A DNA stretch of 64,000 bases from Eubacteriaceae bacterium Marseille-Q4139 (GCA_018223415.1 JAGTTQ010000001.1:3335365-3399364); one strand, 5' to 3'; shown: positions 16,271 through 25,984, counted from the stretch's first letter. The notes: generated by a model not told the origin, from the letters alone. Numbers and translations are program-made.

Positions 16271-18631
16271 ATGGAACGGCAGGCAGAGGAAAGGAAAAAG
16301 CTGGTGCGGATCTCTGTCCGGAACCTGGTGGAGTTTGTGCTGCGCTCCGGGGACATTGACAGCCGAAGGAGCGGGCAGGCCCAAAAGGACGCCATGCTGG
16401 AGGGAAGCAGGATCCACAGGAAGATCCAGAAGCGCATGGGCTCCAATTACCGCGCCGAGGTGCCCTTAAAGCATCTCGTGGAGGATGAGGAGGTGACGCT
16501 TCTTGTGGAGGGTCGGGCGGACGGCATCGAGGAGGAAAACGGCGCCGTCACCATTGATGAGATCAAAGGCGTCTACATGGATCTGGAGCGTCTGGAGGAG
16601 CCGGTGCCGGTGCATCTGGCCCAGGCCATGTGCTACGGCTATTTTTACTGCTGCGATAAAGGGCTGGACGGAGTCCGGCTCCAGCTTACCTACTGCAATC
16701 TGGAAACCGAGGAGATCCGCCGCTTTGTACAGGCAAAGTCTGCGGAGGAGCTTGGTGTGTGGTTCGCCGGAATCGTCCATGAATATATGAAATGGGCCAG
16801 GTTTTTATACCATCATGAGCTGACCCGCGACGCTTCGATCCGCGGCCTGGAGTTTCCCTACCCATACAGGGAGGGGCAGAGGGATCTGGTGGTTTCGGTC
16901 TATAAGACCATCAGCCGGAAAAAGCGGCTGTTCATCCAGGCCCCCACCGGCATCGGAAAGACGCTGTCCACGGTGTTCCCGGCGGTGAAGGCCATCGGGG
17001 AAGGGAAAGGCGAAAAGCTTTTTTACCTGACGGCTAAGACCATCACGCGGACGGTGGCCGAGGAGGCGTTTCGGATTTTAAGGGGAAGCGGCCTGATTTT
17101 TTCGTCTGTCACCATTACGGCCAAGGAAAAGCTCTGCCCTTTGGAGGAGACGGAGTGCAATCCGGATCACTGCCCCTATGCAAAAGGCCATTTCGACCGG
17201 GTCAACGAGGCCGTCTTCGACATTCTCCATCTGGAACAGGACATCACAAGGGAAAAAATCCTTTCCTATGCCGAGAGGTATCAGGTCTGCCCGTTTGAAT
17301 ACTGCCTCGATATCAGCAGCTGGACCGACGGCATCATCTGCGATTACAACTATGTGTTTGATCCCAATGTAAGGCTTAAGCGGTATTTCGCGGAGGGCGC
17401 AAAGGGGGAGTACCTGTTTTTAATCGACGAGGCTCACAACCTGGTTTCCAGGGCGCGGGAGATGTACAGCGCAGCCATCCGGAAAGAGGATGTCCTGGAG
17501 ACAAAGCGGCTCATAAAAGGGCGCTCTGCAAAGCTTGAGAGGCAGCTCGATAAATGCAACAAGGTGCTTTTGGAGATGAAGAGGGAATGTGAGGACTGGC
17601 AGGTTTTAGAAGATGTGACAGGGCTTGCGGCCGCAGTCATGAGCGTGTTTTCGGAGTTTGAGATGTTTCTGGAGGATAACCAGGAGTTTGAGGGGCGCGA
17701 TGCTGTGCTGGATTTTTATTTCTGCCTGCGGGACTTTCTTGGGATTTATGAGCGGCTGGATGACCATTACCGGATCTATGCGGAAAATCATGGGACGCCC
17801 TCGTTCCAGGTGCGGCTGTTCTGCGTGAACCCTTCCGGCTGCCTGTCGGAATGCATGGCCCAGGGGAACAGCACGATCCTGTTTTCCGCGACGCTTCTTC
17901 CGATCCGCTACTATAAGACGCTCCTTAGCGGCTGCGACGAGGACTATGCCGTTTATGCAAACTCGCCGTTTTCCGAGGACAACCGCCTTTTAATGGTAGG
18001 CACCGATGTGAGCAGCCGCTACACCAGGCGCAACGAGGGCGAATACCGGAAGGTAGCCGCCTATATCCGCGAGACGGCAAAGGCGCGGGAAGGGAATTAC
18101 ATGGTTTTTTTCCCGTCCTATCAGTATATGGAGCAGGTGCTTGGGATTCTGGAGGAGGAAGAGGCGTTCTGCCATCTCCTCGTTCAGGGGCAGGGCATGC
18201 GTGAGGAGGAGCGGGCCGAATTTTTAGAGGAATTTGAAAGGCAGCGGGATGGCTCCCTGGTGGCGTTCTGTGTTATGGGCGGCGTTTTTTCCGAGGGCAT
18301 CGACTTAAAGGAAGAGCGGCTCATCGGCGTGATCGTCGTGGGAACCGGGCTTCCCATGGTCTGTGTGGAACAGGAGATTTTAAAGGGATATTTTGATGAA
18401 GAGGAGAAGCGGGGCTTTGATTTTGCGTACCAGTACCCCGGCATGAACAAGGTTCTCCAGGCGGCCGGACGCGTGATCCGGACGCCGAAGGACCGCGGTG
18501 TGATCCTTCTTCTGGATGACAGGTTTTTAAGACGGGAATATCAGGAGCTGTTCCCGCGGGAATGGGAGCATTTTAAGCTGGTGAACCAGAGAAACGTGGG
18601 GCAGTGCCTGACGGATTTCTGGAACGGGTGA
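16271..18631 (+). CDS. DinG/XPD-like ATP-dependent DNA helicase with N-terminal nuclease-like domain
   Basis: 786 residues, ATG after GAAAGGAG. Residues 1 to about 190 resemble a PD-(D/E)XK (Cas4/RecB-type) domain (MLEGSRIHRKIQKRMG, TLLVEGRADGI, TIDEIKG). The helicase part starts near residue 200 with FIQAPTGIGKTLSTVFP (Walker A), then four cysteines in the iron-sulfur arrangement of XPD/DinG (C in KLCPLEE, ECNPDHC and YQVCPFEYC), and DEAH in FLIDEAHNLV. Late motifs include GGVFSEGIDL and QAAGRVIR. Probably a repair helicase. Cytoplasmic. Confidence 0.9.
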   Translation: MERQAEERKKLVRISVRNLVEFVLRSGDIDSRRSGQAQKDAMLEGSRIHRKIQKRMGSNYRAEVPLKHLVEDEEVTLLVEGRADGIEEENGAVTIDEIKGVYMDLERLEEPVPVHLAQAMCYGYFYCCDKGLDGVRLQLTYCNLETEEIRRFVQAKSAEELGVWFAGIVHEYMKWARFLYHHELTRDASIRGLEFPYPYREGQRDLVVSVYKTISRKKRLFIQAPTGIGKTLSTVFPAVKAIGEGKGEKLFYLTAKTITRTVAEEAFRILRGSGLIFSSVTITAKEKLCPLEETECNPDHCPYAKGHFDRVNEAVFDILHLEQDITREKILSYAERYQVCPFEYCLDISSWTDGIICDYNYVFDPNVRLKRYFAEGAKGEYLFLIDEAHNLVSRAREMYSAAIRKEDVLETKRLIKGRSAKLERQLDKCNKVLLEMKRECEDWQVLEDVTGLAAAVMSVFSEFEMFLEDNQEFEGRDAVLDFYFCLRDFLGIYERLDDHYRIYAENHGTPSFQVRLFCVNPSGCLSECMAQGNSTILFSATLLPIRYYKTLLSGCDEDYAVYANSPFSEDNRLLMVGTDVSSRYTRRNEGEYRKVAAYIRETAKAREGNYMVFFPSYQYMEQVLGILEEEEAFCHLLVQGQGMREEERAEFLEEFERQRDGSLVAFCVMGGVFSEGIDLKEERLIGVIVVGTGLPMVCVEQEILKGYFDEEEKRGFDFAYQYPGMNKVLQAAGRVIRTPKDRGVILLLDDRFLRREYQELFPREWEHFKLVNQRNVGQCLTDFWNG

Positions 18632-18640
18632 CAGATACGG

Positions 18641-19516
18641 TTACAGCATGCTCATAAACTGCCTTGCGGCCTGGGAAACCGGCAGGGTTTCGTTGTGGGC
18701 CACCACAAGCTGGCGGGCCGGGAGCTTTTCTTCTAAATCCAGGATAAAAAGCTCGTCCTCGCCGGCAGGAATGCAGAAATCCGGGACAAAGGCGATTCCC
18801 AGTCCGATGCGGGCCAGGTCAATCAGAAGATCGTTGCTGCTCAGCTCGATCTCCGGAACCAGGTCGAGATGGGACTTCTGGAACAGGTTGTGGAGAAATT
18901 CGCTGGTGGTGCTCTTGCGGTCCAGCATCATGATGGGGCAGGCCTGAAGCTCCTGGAGGCTGACTTTTTTCCCCTTCATCGGGAAGTGGCCGGGATTTGC
19001 CACAAAGACGTCATGGAATTCCTGGATCACGCGGATGTTCTGGGTGTTGGAAAGGCCGGAATTCGGGTAGTTGGTGATGATAAAATCCACCTGGCCGTTT
19101 TCCAGGATGTGCGCGCATTCGATGGAGGTGGAATTCGTCACCTTGATATGGACATTTGGGTAAGCGCTGTGGAACCGGTTGAGGTACGGCACCAGGAAAT
19201 ATCGGCAGATGGTGTCGCTGGCGGCAATCCGGAGCTGGCCGCCGTTCAGGGAATTGGCCTCCAAAAGCTGGTTTTCCCCTTTCCGGATCAGGTTTAAGGC
19301 CGGCTCGATATGCTTAAACAGGATTTCACCTTCCGGGGTGAGCTGCACGCGCTTGGTGCTTCGGATAAACAGCGGCTGGCCCAGCTTTTTTTCCAGAACC
19401 TTGATGGACTGGCTGACGGCCGACTGGGAGATGAAAAGCTGTTTGGAGGCTTCGGAAAAGCTCAGAGTCCTTGCAACATAATAAAAAACTTTATATAATT
19501 CGTAATTGACATCCAT
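18641..19516 (-). CDS. LysR-family transcriptional regulator
   Basis: 291 residues. AGGAGG lies at 19522-19527 on the minus strand. The N-terminal winged helix (YKVFYYVARTLSFSEASKQLFISQSAVSQSIKVLEKKLG) is followed by a two-lobed substrate-binding domain, the standard LysR architecture and size. The gene converges with the helicase (9 bp apart) and diverges from the sigma-like gene. The 19517-19615 gap should carry its operator, but no dyad stands out. The effector is unknown. Confidence 0.92.
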   Translation of the reverse strand: MDVNYELYKVFYYVARTLSFSEASKQLFISQSAVSQSIKVLEKKLGQPLFIRSTKRVQLTPEGEILFKHIEPALNLIRKGENQLLEANSLNGGQLRIAASDTICRYFLVPYLNRFHSAYPNVHIKVTNSTSIECAHILENGQVDFIITNYPNSGLSNTQNIRVIQEFHDVFVANPGHFPMKGKKVSLQELQACPIMMLDRKSTTSEFLHNLFQKSHLDLVPEIELSSNDLLIDLARIGLGIAFVPDFCIPAGEDELFILDLEEKLPARQLVVAHNETLPVSQAARQFMSML

Positions 19517-19615
19517 TATTAGTCCTCCTTATAAGTAACGACATAGTTATTTTAACATACGGAGGGGGATTTGAAAAGAGAAACTTTGAATCCGGCAAAA
19601 AGGAAGGAGAAGATC

Positions 19616-20239
19616 ATGGCTGAGATCAAAAAAATGAGACCAGGCGGAAAAGGAGAGCCTGCAAATGATGCGGCAGAGGCACTCTGGGAGGGGGAAGAGG
19701 AGTCCGGGGCCGAGGACATCTACCAGGTGTACATGGAGGAGCTGGCGGCAGTGGCGCCGTGCAGCGAGGAAGAGAACGAGGCGCTTTTAAAACGGATCTG
19801 CCGCGGCGACGAGGGCGCGAAGACGAGGCTCATCGAGGGAAATTTAAAGCGTGCGCTGTTTTTCGTGCAGGATTATATCAACCGGGGCGTCCCGATGGCA
19901 GATTTAATCCAGGAGGCCAGTATGGAGCTGATGCTTCTTGCCGGAGAGGGGATCGAGGGGAGCTTTGAGAAGCTCCTGGAAAGCCGGATCCGTGTGCGCC
20001 TGGACGAGGTTTTGAAGGAAGATAAGCTGGAGGCTGATATTGCAGAGGAGATGGCCGCCAGGGTCAATGTGCTCCAGGAGGTGTCGAAGCGCATGGCGGA
20101 GGAGCTTGGCAGGGAGGCGAACCTCTCGGAGCTTGCTGAGCGGATGAAGATGACGGAGGACGAGGTCCGGGAAATCATGAAAATCACCATGGACGCGTTG
20201 AGCATCAGCGGGCAGGACATGGGAGACGGCGGGCAGTAG
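19616..20239 (+). CDS. Degenerate sigma-70-like protein
   Basis: 207 residues from ATG 19616 (ribosome site AAGGAAGGAGA); TTG 19571, also after GGAGGGGG, would add 15 residues. DIYQVYMEELAAVAP and EGNLKRALFFVQDYINRGVPMADLIQEASMELM match sigma regions 1.2-2.2, and REANLSELAERMKMTEDEVREIM matches region 3. The aromatic region 2.3/2.4 that melts and reads the -10 element is replaced by unrelated sequence, and there is no region 4. It may bind core polymerase without recognising promoters; the function is unknown. Confidence 0.7.
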   Translation: MAEIKKMRPGGKGEPANDAAEALWEGEEESGAEDIYQVYMEELAAVAPCSEEENEALLKRICRGDEGAKTRLIEGNLKRALFFVQDYINRGVPMADLIQEASMELMLLAGEGIEGSFEKLLESRIRVRLDEVLKEDKLEADIAEEMAARVNVLQEVSKRMAEELGREANLSELAERMKMTEDEVREIMKITMDALSISGQDMGDGGQ

Positions 20240-20407
20240 GCAGGCTCCGCGGCGTGGACAGAAGAGTTTATAAGTACATTTAATAATTAAAATTAGTTAT
20301 ATTGATTTTACTTATTTATCCGATTTGTGTTATGATGGAAGAAGGAAAACAGTAGGAAGATGCCTTTTTGGGCATCGCATGTGCGTACTTTCAAGGAGGA
20401 AAGGAAT

Positions 20408-23400
20408 ATGAGCGTAAGGCGGGTATTCGTAGAGAAGAAGCCGGAATTTGCCGTAAAAGCCAGGGAACTGCGGGAGGAGATCGAAAAGTATCTTGGAATC
20501 TCCGGCCTGACCGGTGTCCGTGTGCTGGTTCGTTATGATATTGAAAATATTTCTGAGGACATATATAAAGAGGCGCTTGGAACGATTTTTTCCGAGCCGC
20601 CGGTGGACGATGTCTATGAGGGAAGCTTCCCCCACGGCGCAGACGATGTGATTTTTTCCGTGGAGTACCTGCCGGGTCAGTTTGACCAGCGGGCCGATTC
20701 CGCAGAGCAGTGCGTGAAGCTTTTAAAGGAGACGGAGGAGCCGGTCATCAAGTCTGCCGTTACCTATGTGATTTCCGGCGGGCTGACTGAGGAGCAGGCT
20801 GAGGCGGTGAAGTCCTTCTGCATCAACCCGGTGGACTCCAGGCAGGCATCGGAGGAGATCCCGGAGACGTTGGTGACGGTGTTCGAGCGTCCGGCAGACG
20901 TGGCTTCCTTCGACGGCTTCTGTGAGATGGGCGAAGAGGCCTTAAAGGAGCTTTACGGTTCCCTGAACCTGGCAATGACCTTTAAGGATTTTAAGCATAT
21001 CCAGAATTACTATGTGAACGAGGAAAAGCGGAACCCCACGGTGACAGAGATCCGCGTCCTGGACACTTATTGGTCGGATCACTGCCGTCATACCACGTTC
21101 TCCACGGAGCTTAAAAACGTGACCTTCACAGACGGCGAGTACAGGGAGCCCATCCAGGCCACATACGAGAAGTACCTGGCAGACCGGGAAGTTCTTTATA
21201 AAGGCCGCGACGATAAGTTTGTCTGCCTGATGGATCTGGCTGTCATGGGCATGAAGAAGCTTCGCGCGGAAGGAAAGCTTGAGGATCTGGAGGTTTCCGA
21301 GGAGATCAATGCATGCAGCATTGTGGTGCCTGTGGAAATCGACGGAAAGACCGAGGAATGGCTCGTCAACTTTAAGAACGAGACCCACAACCACCCGACG
21401 GAGATCGAGCCCTTCGGCGGCGCGGCCACCTGCCTCGGCGGTGCGATCCGCGATCCGCTGTCAGGAAGAACGTATGTATATCAGGCCATGCGGATCACCG
21501 GTGCGGCAGATCCCACCAGGCCGTTAAATGAGACGTTAAAGGGCAAGCTTCCGCAGAAGAAGATTGTGACCGAGGCGGCCCATGGTTACAGCTCCTACGG
21601 AAACCAGATCGGCCTTGCTACGGGCTATGTAAAGGAGCTTTACCATCCGGGCTATGTGGCAAAGAGGATGGAGATCGGTGCAGTCATGGGCGCAGCGCCG
21701 AGGAAAAATGTGATCCGTGAGACGTCGGATCCCGGCGATATCATCATCCTTCTCGGCGGCCGGACCGGGCGCGACGGCATCGGCGGCGCCACCGGCTCCT
21801 CCAAGGTTCACACGGAGGCATCCATCGAAGTATGCGGAGCCGAGGTTCAGAAGGGAAATCCGCCGACAGAGAGGAAGATCCAGAGGATGTTCCGCCGCCC
21901 GGAGGTTTCTTCCCTGATTAAGAAATGCAACGATTTCGGAGCAGGCGGCGTGTCCGTTGCCATCGGTGAGCTGGCGGCTGGCCTTCTCATCGACCTGGGC
22001 AAGGTGCCGAAAAAGTATGCCGGCCTGGACGGAACCGAGCTTGCAATCTCTGAGTCCCAGGAGCGCATGGCTGTGGTCGTAGCGCCGAAGGACGTGGAGA
22101 CGTTCCTTGGCTATGCCGCAGAGGAGAATCTGGAGGCTGTCACAGTGGCTGAGGTGACGAAGGAACCGCGCCTTGTGATGAACTGGAGAGGAAAGACTAT
22201 CGTCGATTTAAGCCGCGCCTTCCTCGATACCAACGGCGCCCACCAGGAGGCAGACGTGACCCTTGAGACGCCGAACCGTGAGGGAAATCCCTTTGAGCGG
22301 CATGATGTGGCAGACGTGAAGGATAAATGGCTGAAGCTTTTGGGCTCCTTAAACGTATGCTCCCAGAAGGGGCTTGTGGAGATGTTTGACGCTTCCATCG
22401 GTGCCGGCACGGTGGTGATGCCTTACGGCGGAAAATACCAGCAGACAGAAATTCAGACTATGGTTGCAAAGCTTCCGGTCTTAAAGGGAAAGACGGACGC
22501 CGTCACCATGATGAGCTACGGCTTCGATCCGTATCTTTCCAGCTGGAGCCCGTACCATGGAGCCATCTATGCGGTTCTGACCTCGATGGCGAAGATCGTG
22601 GCTGCCGGCGGTGATTTTAAGAAGATCCGCTTTACATTCCAGGAATATTTTCGCAGAATGAGCGAGGATCCGAAGCGGTGGAGCCAGCCGTTTGCGGCTC
22701 TGCTCGGTGCATACAGCGCGCAGATGGGCTTTGGCCTTCCGTCTATCGGCGGAAAGGACAGCATGTCCGGCACCTTCAACGAGGAAGGCGGTGAGGAGAT
22801 CAATGTACCGCCGACCCTGGTGTCCTTTGCAGTCAATGTGGCTGACGGAAAGAACGTGATTTCTCCGGAGTTTAAGAAGGCCGGAAACAAGATCATTGTG
22901 GTACGCACGGAAAAGGACGGCTTCGATATACCGGTTTACGGACAGGTGATGGAGACGTATGAAAAGCTCCAGGAGGATATCCGGGCCGGACGGGTGATTT
23001 CCGCGTATGCTGTTGAGGCAGGCGGAATTGCCGAGGCTGTCAGCAAGATGGCCTTCGGAAACCATCTCGGCGTGAAGGTTGAGCATAACCTGGATCCGAG
23101 AGACTTCTTTGCTCCGGGCTGGGGAAATCTCGTCTGCGAGGTTCCTGACGGCAAGGTGGGAGAGCTGGCCTGCACTTATACGGTCATCGGCGAAGTGACA
23201 GACAGGGCAGCCTTTGAGTACGGCAGTGTCTCCATCTCTCTTGACGAGGCATTAAATGCATGGAATGCGCCTCTGGAGAAGGTGTTCCCGACGGTTTCCG
23301 GCGTGAAGGACGAGGTTTTGGAGAACCGGCTCTTTAAGGCGGACAAAGTTTATGTGTGCAGCCATAAGATCGGCACTCCGAACGTGTTTATTCCGGTATT

Positions 23401-24172
23401 CCCGGGAACCAACTGCGAGTACGACAGCACGAAGGTGTTTGAGCGCGCAGGCGCAAACGTGACGGCGAAGGTGTTTAAGAACTTAAGTGCCTCCGACATC
23501 CGGGATTCCGTGGAAGAGTACAGAAAAGAAATTGCAAAAGCGCAGATCGTCATGTTCCCGGGCGGATTCTCCGCCGGAGACGAGCCGGAGGGCTCTGCAA
23601 AGTTCTTTGCGACGGCGTTCCGCAATGAGGTCTTAAAGGAAGAGCTGACAAAGCTTTTAAATGAGAGAGACGGCCTGATCCTTGGCGTATGCAACGGCTT
23701 CCAGGCGCTTATCAAGCTTGGTCTTGTGCCGGGCGGCGTCATCACGGAGCAGAACGCGGACGCTCCGACGCTGACCTACAACACCATCGGCCGCCATGTG
23801 TCCAAGATGGTGAACTTAAAGGTCGTGTCCAACAAGTCCCCGTGGCTTATGGGCACAGAGCTCGGCGGCATCTACACGAACCCGGTTTCCCACGGAGAGG
23901 GACGGTTTGTGGCGAGTGCAGAGTGGCTTAGAAAGCTCTTTGAAAACGGCCAGGTGGCGACGCAGTATGTGGATGCCGACGGGAACCCCACCATGGACGA
24001 GTACTGGAACCCCAACGGCTCCTACATGGCTATCGAGGGTATCACAAGTCCCGACGGCAGGGTCTACGGAAAGATGGCCCATTCGGAGCGGCGCGGCGAC
24101 CTTGTGGCTAAGAACATTTTCGGCGAGCAGGATATGAAGATTTTTGAGAGCGGTGTGAAATATTTCCGGTAG
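20408..24172 (+). CDS. purL: Phosphoribosylformylglycinamidine synthase, fused PurL-PurQ form
   Basis: 1254 residues from ATG 20408 (AAGGAGGAAAGG upstream). Domain order: a PurS-like N-terminus, the FGAM synthase core with two AIRS-type halves (NFKNETHNHPTEIEPFGGA and later GGKDSMSGTF), and a C-terminal class I glutamine amidotransferase domain with its cysteine in LILGVCNGFQAL. This single-chain form, known from proteobacteria and many clostridia, converts FGAR to FGAM in purine synthesis using glutamine and ATP. No other pur gene is nearby. A TATGAT (20331-20336) and a short leader hairpin (GATGCC/GGCATC, near 20357) precede it. Confidence 0.95.
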   Translation: MSVRRVFVEKKPEFAVKARELREEIEKYLGISGLTGVRVLVRYDIENISEDIYKEALGTIFSEPPVDDVYEGSFPHGADDVIFSVEYLPGQFDQRADSAEQCVKLLKETEEPVIKSAVTYVISGGLTEEQAEAVKSFCINPVDSRQASEEIPETLVTVFERPADVASFDGFCEMGEEALKELYGSLNLAMTFKDFKHIQNYYVNEEKRNPTVTEIRVLDTYWSDHCRHTTFSTELKNVTFTDGEYREPIQATYEKYLADREVLYKGRDDKFVCLMDLAVMGMKKLRAEGKLEDLEVSEEINACSIVVPVEIDGKTEEWLVNFKNETHNHPTEIEPFGGAATCLGGAIRDPLSGRTYVYQAMRITGAADPTRPLNETLKGKLPQKKIVTEAAHGYSSYGNQIGLATGYVKELYHPGYVAKRMEIGAVMGAAPRKNVIRETSDPGDIIILLGGRTGRDGIGGATGSSKVHTEASIEVCGAEVQKGNPPTERKIQRMFRRPEVSSLIKKCNDFGAGGVSVAIGELAAGLLIDLGKVPKKYAGLDGTELAISESQERMAVVVAPKDVETFLGYAAEENLEAVTVAEVTKEPRLVMNWRGKTIVDLSRAFLDTNGAHQEADVTLETPNREGNPFERHDVADVKDKWLKLLGSLNVCSQKGLVEMFDASIGAGTVVMPYGGKYQQTEIQTMVAKLPVLKGKTDAVTMMSYGFDPYLSSWSPYHGAIYAVLTSMAKIVAAGGDFKKIRFTFQEYFRRMSEDPKRWSQPFAALLGAYSAQMGFGLPSIGGKDSMSGTFNEEGGEEINVPPTLVSFAVNVADGKNVISPEFKKAGNKIIVVRTEKDGFDIPVYGQVMETYEKLQEDIRAGRVISAYAVEAGGIAEAVSKMAFGNHLGVKVEHNLDPRDFFAPGWGNLVCEVPDGKVGELACTYTVIGEVTDRAAFEYGSVSISLDEALNAWNAPLEKVFPTVSGVKDEVLENRLFKADKVYVCSHKIGTPNVFIPVFPGTNCEYDSTKVFERAGANVTAKVFKNLSASDIRDSVEEYRKEIAKAQIVMFPGGFSAGDEPEGSAKFFATAFRNEVLKEELTKLLNERDGLILGVCNGFQALIKLGLVPGGVITEQNADAPTLTYNTIGRHVSKMVNLKVVSNKSPWLMGTELGGIYTNPVSHGEGRFVASAEWLRKLFENGQVATQYVDADGNPTMDEYWNPNGSYMAIEGITSPDGRVYGKMAHSERRGDLVAKNIFGEQDMKIFESGVKYFR

Positions 24173-24196
24173 GAAATTGCCGCCTTGTGAACGGAG

Positions 24197-24252
24197 AGGG
24201 CTTTTGTCCGCGGGCAGCTTGAAGGGCTGTCTGTGGGCGAAAGCCCTTTTTT
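24197..24252 (+). terminator. Rho-independent terminator of purL
   Basis: A long stem whose base AGGGCTTT (24197-24204) pairs with AAAGCCCT (24240-24247), running into TTTTTT. A TATAAT at 24299-24304 may start the next transcript. Confidence 0.75.
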
Positions 24253-24455
24253 CGTCAAAATTCGTCAAAAAGCCCTTCCATTTTCTGGAAGAATCCGGTA
24301 TAATAGGAGAACACAAGAAAAGAAAAAGCTTGCGCAGGCACGGCCGGAGAAGATGAAATGGCCGGTGCGGGCGGAAGAAAGATACGAAAGAGAAGATTTC
24401 CTTAATGATAAGGCTGGTAACTGTTGGCAGATTTCGGAAAGGAGGTCTTATTTTT

Positions 24456-25430
24456 ATGGTGGATCGTGAATTGCTGGAAGCCATAGGGCAGATGTTGGAG
24501 GAGAAGCTTGAGGAGAAGCTGAATGAAAAGCTTGCAGAACTGACAGAAGCCATCGACAAAAGATTCGACGAGGTGAATGCGCGGCTTGACGCGCTGGAAA
24601 GCCGAATGGACGCATTAGAAGTGCGGATGGACGCGCTGGAGAAGCGAATGGACGCGCTGGAGAGCCGGATGGACGCCCTGGAAACGCGGATGGATGCGTT
24701 AGAGAAGCGAATGGACGCGTTGGAGGCGCGAATGGACGTGCTGGAGGAGCGAATGGATGCGCTGGAAAAGCGAATGGATGCCTTGGAAAGCCGTATGGAT
24801 GCGCTGGAAAAGCGAATGGATGCGCTGGAGGCCCGAATGGATGCGCTGGAAACGCGGATGGACGCGTTGGAGGCCCGAATGGACGCGCTGGAAGTCCGTA
24901 TGGATGCGTTAGAAAAGAAGGTGGACGCGCTGGAAAAGCGCATGGATGCGTTGGAAGCCCGCATGGACGCGTTGGAAGCCCGCATGGACGCGTTGGAAGC
25001 CCGAATGGATGCGTTGGAAGCCCGCATGGATGTCCTGGAAGCCCACATGGATGCCCTGGAAAACCGCATGGACGCGCTCGAGAACCGTATGGATATTCTG
25101 GAAGGGCGGATGGATGTGCTGGAGAGCCGCATGGCGGCTTCGGAAAGCCGGACGGAGGTTCTGGAGACGCAGGTCTGCGGCGTGCGGCTTGATGTGGGCG
25201 AACTAAAGACGCAGATGGAAGCTATGGCGTCGAACATTGCCAGTGTGCAGGTAAATGTGGAAGGCGTCAAAGTGCGGATTGAAGCCATTAACAAAAAAGT
25301 GGAAAATCTGACGGTTGACTTCATGTCTGCAAACAGGGATATCCGCTACGAAATTAAACAGCTTCAGGATGCACAGGAAACCGTGATTACGGTGCTGGAA
25401 CATAAAAAGATCCTGTCAGGGGTCGGTTAA
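24456..25430 (+). CDS. Heptad-repeat coiled-coil protein built from 21-bp repeats
   Basis: 324 residues. I choose ATG 24456 because AAAGGAGGTC lies 10 bp upstream; the frame is open from 24405. Residues 1-42 are helical and charged (LEEKLEEKLNEKL). Then come about 26 tandem seven-residue units of the form R-M-D-A-L-E-x, plus two degenerate ones. Hydrophobic M and L at heptad positions predict one very long, regular coiled coil. The C-terminal 85 residues are a non-repetitive coiled coil without cysteine-rich or catalytic motifs. No signal peptide. The function is unknown; a structural spacer or scaffold is conceivable. The peroxiredoxin gene follows after 18 bp. Confidence 0.8.
   Translation: MVDRELLEAIGQMLEEKLEEKLNEKLAELTEAIDKRFDEVNARLDALESRMDALEVRMDALEKRMDALESRMDALETRMDALEKRMDALEARMDVLEERMDALEKRMDALESRMDALEKRMDALEARMDALETRMDALEARMDALEVRMDALEKKVDALEKRMDALEARMDALEARMDALEARMDALEARMDVLEAHMDALENRMDALENRMDILEGRMDVLESRMAASESRTEVLETQVCGVRLDVGELKTQMEAMASNIASVQVNVEGVKVRIEAINKKVENLTVDFMSANRDIRYEIKQLQDAQETVITVLEHKKILSGVG
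24582..25169 (+). repeat. Tandem 21-bp coding repeats (28 units)
   Basis: Each 21-bp unit encodes one heptad. Units differ mostly at silent positions (Ala-Leu-Glu written GCGCTGGAA, GCGTTGGAG, GCATTAGAA or GCCCTGGAA) and at the seventh residue (K, S, A, T, V, E or N). Adjacent identical units near 24950-25030 point to recent duplication. Confidence 0.9.
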
Positions 25431-25448
25431 AGAAAAGGAGACATTGCC

Positions 25449-25916
25449 ATGCTGATGGAGGGAACAAAGGCGCCGGCGTTTTCACTGCCGGACAAGGACG
25501 GAAAAACCGTATCATTATCGGATTTTGCAGGAAAGAGAGTCGTTGTGTATTTCTATCCGAAGGACAACACGCCCGGCTGTACGCGGCAGGCATGCGGGTT
25601 TGCCGCCGCTTACCACCGGTTTGAGGAGCTCGGCGTCCCCGTCATCGGCATCAGCCGGGACAGCATGAAGTCCCATCAGAATTTTGCCGCGAAGCATGAG
25701 CTTCCGTTCCTTCTTTTGTCGGATCCGGAGCGCACGGCCATTGAGGCTTACGACGTATGGAAAGAAAAGAAGCTGTATGGAAAAGTATCCATGGGCATTG
25801 TGCGGACTACTTATGTGATTGACGAAAACGGGATCATTGAGAAAGCCATGGAAAAGGTAAAGCCGGATACCAACGCGGCTGAGATCCTGGAGTATCTGGA
25901 AAAAGAGCGGGTATAG
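25449..25916 (+). CDS. bcp: Thiol peroxidase of the Bcp/PrxQ peroxiredoxin family
   Basis: 155 residues. AhpC/TSA thioredoxin fold with the peroxidatic cysteine in YPKDNTPGCTRQACGF; the second cysteine five residues later (C-T-R-Q-A-C) is the resolving residue typical of BCP-type enzymes. It reduces hydroperoxides using thioredoxin in the cytoplasm. A GGAG site precedes it, and it is probably co-transcribed with the coiled-coil gene. Confidence 0.93.
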   Translation: MLMEGTKAPAFSLPDKDGKTVSLSDFAGKRVVVYFYPKDNTPGCTRQACGFAAAYHRFEELGVPVIGISRDSMKSHQNFAAKHELPFLLLSDPERTAIEAYDVWKEKKLYGKVSMGIVRTTYVIDENGIIEKAMEKVKPDTNAAEILEYLEKERV

Positions 25917-25925
25917 AAAAAGTTG

Positions 25926-25980
25926 CGGGAGCCGCAGCCGGCCAAAGGCTTTGTCCTTGGCGGGCGTGCGGCTCCCGTTT
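25926..25980. terminator. Bidirectional terminator between bcp and tauE
   Basis: An 11-bp stem CGGGAGCCGCA/TGCGGCTCCCG (25926-25936 and 25967-25977) is flanked by TTT on the plus side and by AAAAAGTTG on the other, giving a T run on the minus strand. It serves both convergent genes. Confidence 0.8.
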
Positions 25981-25984
25981 CTCT

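Noticed and set aside
20240..20407. A purine riboswitch before purL
   Set aside because: I see only a short GATGCC/GGCATC hairpin and a -10-like TATGAT; the conserved three-way junction of a purine riboswitch cannot be traced.
24582..25169. Possible CRISPR array from regular short repeats
   Set aside because: Units are contiguous 21-bp coding heptads without spacers, and no cas genes are nearby.
23816..25324. A 502-codon open frame on the minus strand rich in S-N-A-S-M-R repeats
   Set aside because: It is the antisense of the purL 3' end and of the 21-bp repeats; the repetitive frame stays open only because the plus-strand heptad repeats are regular. It has no proper start or ribosome site.
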